DNA of 7,267 nucleotides. Origin: Chloroflexi bacterium RIFCSPLOWO2_02_FULL_71_16. GTDB lineage: Bacteria; Chloroflexota; Limnocylindria; P2-11E. The translations under genes and the position numbers were made by a program. Below, piece by piece: positions 4,552-7,267 of this stretch. The stretch spans positions 733-7,999 of the forward strand of contig MGON01000121.1 in NCBI GenBank assembly GCA_001795345.1, read 5' to 3'. Below the pieces are notes generated by a model, which was given only the letters and a program-made list of their open reading frames with translations, was not told the origin of the DNA and did not search any database. Each line of letters opens with the position of its first letter. The first letter of the stretch is position 1.

Positions 4552-6399
4552 ATGGCGAAGGAGCTGGGACGCAGGGACCACGCGGCGGAGGATCCGCTCC
4601 ATCCGTTACGGCACTCGGCCGCGCACGTCATGGCGGGCGCGGTGCTCGACCTCTTCCCCGGCACCAAGCTCGGGATCGGTCCCGCCATCAGGAACGGCTT
4701 CTACTACGACCTGGACGTCCCGCGGCCGCTCTCGCCCGACGACCTGCCACGCATCGAAGCGCGCATGCGGGAGGTCGCCAACGCCGATCACCCCTTCGAG
4801 CGCAGTGAGATGTCGCGCGAAGAAGGACTGCGCTTCTTCCGTGAGGCCGGCCAGGACTACAAGGTCGACCTCATCGAGAGCTTCGAGGAGGCCGAGGGCG
4901 CCGACGGTGGCGCGGTGAGCATCTACCGGCACGGGGACTTCGTGGATCTCTGCAAGGGCCCGCACGTGAAGCGGACCGGCGACATCAAGGCGTTCAAGCT
5001 GCTCTCGATCGCCGGCGCCTACTGGCGCGGCGACGAGTCGCGCCCGCAGCTCACGCGCCTCTACGGCACCGTCTGGCCGTCGCAGAAGGAGCTCGACGCG
5101 TACCTCGAGCGCCTCAAGGAGATCCAGCGGCGGGATCACCGCGCGCTCGGGCGGGACCTCGAGCTCTTCCGCATCGACGACGAGCTCGGGAGCGGCCTCG
5201 TGCTGTGGCTCCCGAATCTCTCCGTCGTCCGCGAGGAGCTGGAGACGTGGTGGCGCAAGGTGCACCACGAGCGCGGGTACACTCTCGTGTACACGCCGCA
5301 CATCGCCCACGAGAAGACGTACCAGCGCTCGGGCCACCTCGAGAAGTACGGGGAGAACATGTACGGCCCGCTGCTGCTGGACGAAGGCACTCAGCGCTTC
5401 TGGATCAAGCCCATGAACTGCCCGGGCCACATCAAGGTGTTCCAGTCCGGAGTGCGCTCCTACCGAGAGCTGCCCCTGCGCATCGGCGAGCTCGGAACGG
5501 TCTACCGCTACGAGCGCGGCGGCACGCTCCACGGGATGCAGCGCGTCCGCGGATTCACGCAGGACGACAGCCACATCTTCTGCAGCTGGGAGGACGCGCA
5601 GGAGGAGATCGGGAAGGTCTTCGACCTGGCGATGGAGTTCATGCGCCTCTTCGGCTACGTCGACCCCGTCATCTACCTCTCGACCCGGCCGGAGCGGCGC
5701 CTCGGCTCCGACGAGCTATGGGACAAGGCCGAGGAGGCTCTCCGGCAGGCTCTCGGGGTCCGGGAGGTGCCGTACAAGATCGACGAGGGCGGCGGCGTCT
5801 TCTACGCGCCGAAGATCGACATCAAGGTCATGGACGCCATCGGGCGCGAGTGGCAGGGACCGACCATCCAGATCGACCTCAACCTCCCGGAGCGCTTCGA
5901 CGTGACATTCGTGAACTCTCGCGGCGAGCGGGAGCGCGCGGTCATGATCCACCGCGTCCTCTTCGGGAGCCTGGAGCGCTTCGTGGGCGGGCTCATCGAG
6001 CACTACGCCGGCAACTTCCCGCTCTGGCTCAACTGGGAGCAGGTCGCCGTCGTACCCGTGCGCGAGGACGCGCTCCCGTACGCCCGCGAGGTCGCCGCGC
6101 GTCTCCGGCAGGAGGGCATCCGCGTGCGTCTCGACGAGCAGATGGCCGACATGCGCGAGCGCATCCGCGAGGCGCAGCAGCGCCGCGCGGGCTACATCAT
6201 CGTCGTGGGCGGCAAGGAGGCCGAGGCGCGGACCGTCTCCGTGCGCCGCCGCGGCGCCGGCAAGGGCGAGGAGGAGCGCGGCGTCGCCCTCGAGGAGTTC
6301 GTCCGCCGCGTGACCGAGGAGCGCGACGCGAAGTCGCTGCCTTCCGACTTCAACCCCCGCGACACGGGACCCAGCGTGGACGAGGCGGCCGTCTCGTGA
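4552..6399 (+). CDS. thrS: Threonyl-tRNA synthetase lacking the TGS domain
   Basis: This cytoplasmic class II synthetase joins threonine to tRNA-Thr using ATP. The 615-residue product begins almost directly with the editing domain: HSAAH at 21-25 and CKGPH at 134-138 are the residues that hydrolyse Ser-tRNA-Thr. The catalytic core carries the zinc ligands Cys290 (MNCPGH), His341 (DDSHIFC) and His467 (MIHR). It also has motif 2 with Arg319 (VYRYE) and motif 3 with Arg476 (GSLERF). An HGTP-type anticodon-binding domain spans about 497-590. Compared with E. coli ThrRS (642 residues), catalytic positions are shifted by 44 and editing positions by 48-52, so the N-terminal TGS domain of about 60 residues is absent. 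A TGS-free start is credible because the T-box and an excellent ribosome-binding site sit immediately upstream. A short charged tail (about 591-615) follows the anticodon domain. Expression should rise when uncharged tRNA-Thr accumulates. Confidence 0.97.
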   Translation: MAKELGRRDHAAEDPLHPLRHSAAHVMAGAVLDLFPGTKLGIGPAIRNGFYYDLDVPRPLSPDDLPRIEARMREVANADHPFERSEMSREEGLRFFREAGQDYKVDLIESFEEAEGADGGAVSIYRHGDFVDLCKGPHVKRTGDIKAFKLLSIAGAYWRGDESRPQLTRLYGTVWPSQKELDAYLERLKEIQRRDHRALGRDLELFRIDDELGSGLVLWLPNLSVVREELETWWRKVHHERGYTLVYTPHIAHEKTYQRSGHLEKYGENMYGPLLLDEGTQRFWIKPMNCPGHIKVFQSGVRSYRELPLRIGELGTVYRYERGGTLHGMQRVRGFTQDDSHIFCSWEDAQEEIGKVFDLAMEFMRLFGYVDPVIYLSTRPERRLGSDELWDKAEEALRQALGVREVPYKIDEGGGVFYAPKIDIKVMDAIGREWQGPTIQIDLNLPERFDVTFVNSRGERERAVMIHRVLFGSLERFVGGLIEHYAGNFPLWLNWEQVAVVPVREDALPYAREVAARLRQEGIRVRLDEQMADMRERIREAQQRRAGYIIVVGGKEAEARTVSVRRRGAGKGEEERGVALEEFVRRVTEERDAKSLPSDFNPRDTGPSVDEAAVS

Positions 6400-6419
6400 C
6401 GCAGGAGGCCGTCGCCGTG

Positions 6420-6553
6420 GGTCCGATCCCTACGGACCTCGGTGTTCTGCTCGTTCGTCGACACCGAGTGGCCGGAGGCGAAGCGGCGGCTCGAGGCGCT
6501 CCTCGCGCCAGGACGCTACGGAAGCGCGTAAGCGTGCGTTGGCTCTCCGGCCA
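6420..6553 (+). other. Spacer with adjacent and nested inverted repeats between thrS and infC (candidate structured RNA)
   Basis: GGTCCG (6420-6425) pairs with CGGACC (6433-6438). Immediately next, TCGGTGT (6439-6445) pairs with ACACCGA (6461-6467). One base later TGGCCGGAG (6469-6477) is perfectly complementary to CTCCGGCCA (6545-6553). This last stem encloses two more hairpins: GGCGC/GCGCC (6495-6499, 6505-6509), and ACGCTACG (6513-6520) with CGTA-A-GCGT (6527-6535, one bulged A). The pieces form a compact multi-helix fold without overlap. It does not match RNase P, tmRNA, SRP or 6S RNA as I know them. It could be a thrS 3' UTR structure, a terminator region or an unrecognised RNA. High GC makes chance helices common, hence the low confidence. 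Confidence 0.35.
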
Positions 6554-6577
6554 GGACCCAGTGCCGTGCTGCGCTGC

Positions 6578-6583
6578 TAGACT
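6578..6583 (+). promoter_or_regulatory. Candidate -10 element for infC
   Basis: TAGACT lies within GCTAGACTG, the same 9-mer found at the tRNA-Val promoter. It would start a leader of about 60 bases before the infC start. The -35 is poor: only GACC near 6555-6558, at a long spacing. infC may instead be read through from thrS. Confidence 0.4.
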
Positions 6584-6636
6584 GTCGGGAGTTGAAGTCG
6601 TTCCGCTCCCAGGAGCCCGTCTGATTCGCTTCCAAG

Positions 6637-6642
6637 AGAAGG
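6637..6642 (+). promoter_or_regulatory. Ribosome-binding site supporting an AUA start for infC
   Basis: AGAAGG lies ten bases before ATA at 6653. It is the only good purine-rich site before the conserved IF3 N-terminus, and so supports the non-standard start codon. Confidence 0.5.
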
Positions 6643-6652
6643 GCCTGCCCTC

Positions 6653-7267
6653 ATAGCAGAGCTCCGGGTCAACGAGCAGATCCGCGTCCCCACCGTGCGC
6701 CTGATCGGGGCCAACGGCCAGGCATTGGGCGTCGTCCCCACGCAGCGCGCGCTCGCGCTCGCCCAGAGCGAGGGCTTCGATCTCATCGAGATCGCCCCGC
6801 AGGCGACTCCGCCCGTCTGCCAGATCGGCGACTACGGGAAGTACCGCTACAAGCAGCAGCAGCGCGAGAAGGAAGCCAAGAAGAAGCAGAAGACGATCAC
6901 CTGGAAGGAGGTCCGGGTGGCCCCGAAGATCGACGGGCACGACCTCGACACGAAGATCCGTACGGCCATCCGACTGCTCGAGCACGGCGACAAGCTCAAG
7001 GTCGTCGTCCGGTTCCGCGGCCGTGAGCTCGCGCACCCCGACCGTGGCCGCACCCTCCTGATGCAGATGTCGGAGCGCCTCAAGGACCACGGCACGGTCG
7101 AGCGCCCGCCGCTCCTCGAGGGCCGGCAGATGGTCATGGTCATGAATGCCGTCCGCCGCGACGCCGCCGCAGCGGCCACCGCGAAGCCGGACGGGGGGAC
7201 TGACCCCGGCGGCGCCGCGAAGCCGGTGACACCGGCCCCCGCGGGGCCGCGCCCCGCGCCCGCTCCT
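6653..7267 (+). CDS. infC: Translation initiation factor IF3 (3' partial, probable AUA start)
   Basis: IF3 binds the 30S subunit, keeps it apart from 50S and checks initiator tRNA and start codon. The frame encodes ELRVNEQIRVPTVRLIG near the start, then GVVPTQRALALAQ, DLIEIAPQATPPVCQIGDYGKYRY and a Lys-rich linker. The C-terminal domain has KIDGHDLDTKIRTA, VVVRFRGRELAH and EGRQMVMVMNAVRR. These are the two IF3 domains in order. No ATG, GTG, TTG or CTG occurs in frame between the upstream stop (6593-6595) and the conserved NEQIR segment. The first in-frame GTG (6695) would remove that segment, so ATA at 6653 is the best start. Non-AUG starts (AUU, AUC, AUA) are a known trait of infC and allow IF3 to repress itself. 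After the core comes an Ala/Pro/Gly-rich tail that is still open at the window edge, giving at least 205 residues against a usual 170-180. Genes rpmI and rplT commonly follow but lie outside. Confidence 0.95.
   Translation, partial: MAELRVNEQIRVPTVRLIGANGQALGVVPTQRALALAQSEGFDLIEIAPQATPPVCQIGDYGKYRYKQQQREKEAKKKQKTITWKEVRVAPKIDGHDLDTKIRTAIRLLEHGDKLKVVVRFRGRELAHPDRGRTLLMQMSERLKDHGTVERPPLLEGRQMVMVMNAVRRDAAAAATAKPDGGTDPGGAAKPVTPAPAGPRPAPAP

Noticed and set aside
6442..6531. Small frame (GTG start, 29 codons) reading SFVDTEWPEAKRRLEALLA
   Set aside because: The peptide looks protein-like, but it is short, has no good ribosome-binding site and overlaps several strong inverted repeats. It could be a gene remnant; not enough to call.
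5205..6656. Long + strand open frame overlapping thrS and running to the infC start
   Set aside because: Within thrS it is an Arg/Pro-rich out-of-frame reading. The part after 6400 has no motif and lies over the inverted repeats.
1..7267. CRISPR arrays, insertion sequences, phage genes or toxin-antitoxin pairs
   Set aside because: None seen: no regularly spaced repeats, no transposase motifs, and all large open frames with family motifs are housekeeping or redox genes.

Overview
The window is a high-GC bacterial chromosomal segment with every recognisable gene on the + strand. Composition, gene content and TANNNT-type -10 elements suggest a high-GC actinobacterium, perhaps of the Thermoleophilia type. 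That placement is inference; no 16S or lineage-specific marker is present.

Left part (1-3003). The window opens inside a multidomain iron-sulfur flavoprotein. A GltD-type FAD/NAD(P)H oxidoreductase is fused to a ferredoxin region that first resembles NuoG and then ends like NuoI. Thirty-one bases downstream is a MidA/NDUFAF7-family SAM-dependent methyltransferase, a family whose mitochondrial member methylates a complex I subunit. This makes an electron-transfer neighbourhood with a complex I flavour, although no canonical nuo subunit gene lies in the window.

Middle part (2978-4232). A tRNA-Val(GAC) gene follows, with a promoter whose -10 hexamer includes the methyltransferase stop codon. 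Next is an unrecognised membrane protein with about ten hydrophobic segments. A perfect 10-bp inverted repeat spans its stop codon.

Right part (4248-7267). A translation block begins with a T-box riboswitch: Stem I with a Thr (ACC) specifier, Stem III, the T-box sequence, and mutually exclusive antiterminator and terminator helices. It precedes thrS, which encodes a threonyl-tRNA synthetase lacking the N-terminal TGS domain. Between the T-box terminator and thrS lies an imperfect 40-nt tandem duplication that creates a second hairpin. After thrS is a 253-nt non-coding stretch rich in nested and adjacent inverted repeats, then a candidate promoter, then infC. infC encodes translation initiation factor IF3, probably starts at the rare codon AUA, and runs off the right edge.

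The best candidates for something unusual are the duplicated thrS T-box expression platform, the GltD/NuoG/NuoI chimera beside a complex I assembly-factor homologue, and the folded-looking thrS-infC spacer. No CRISPR array, insertion sequence or phage gene was seen.
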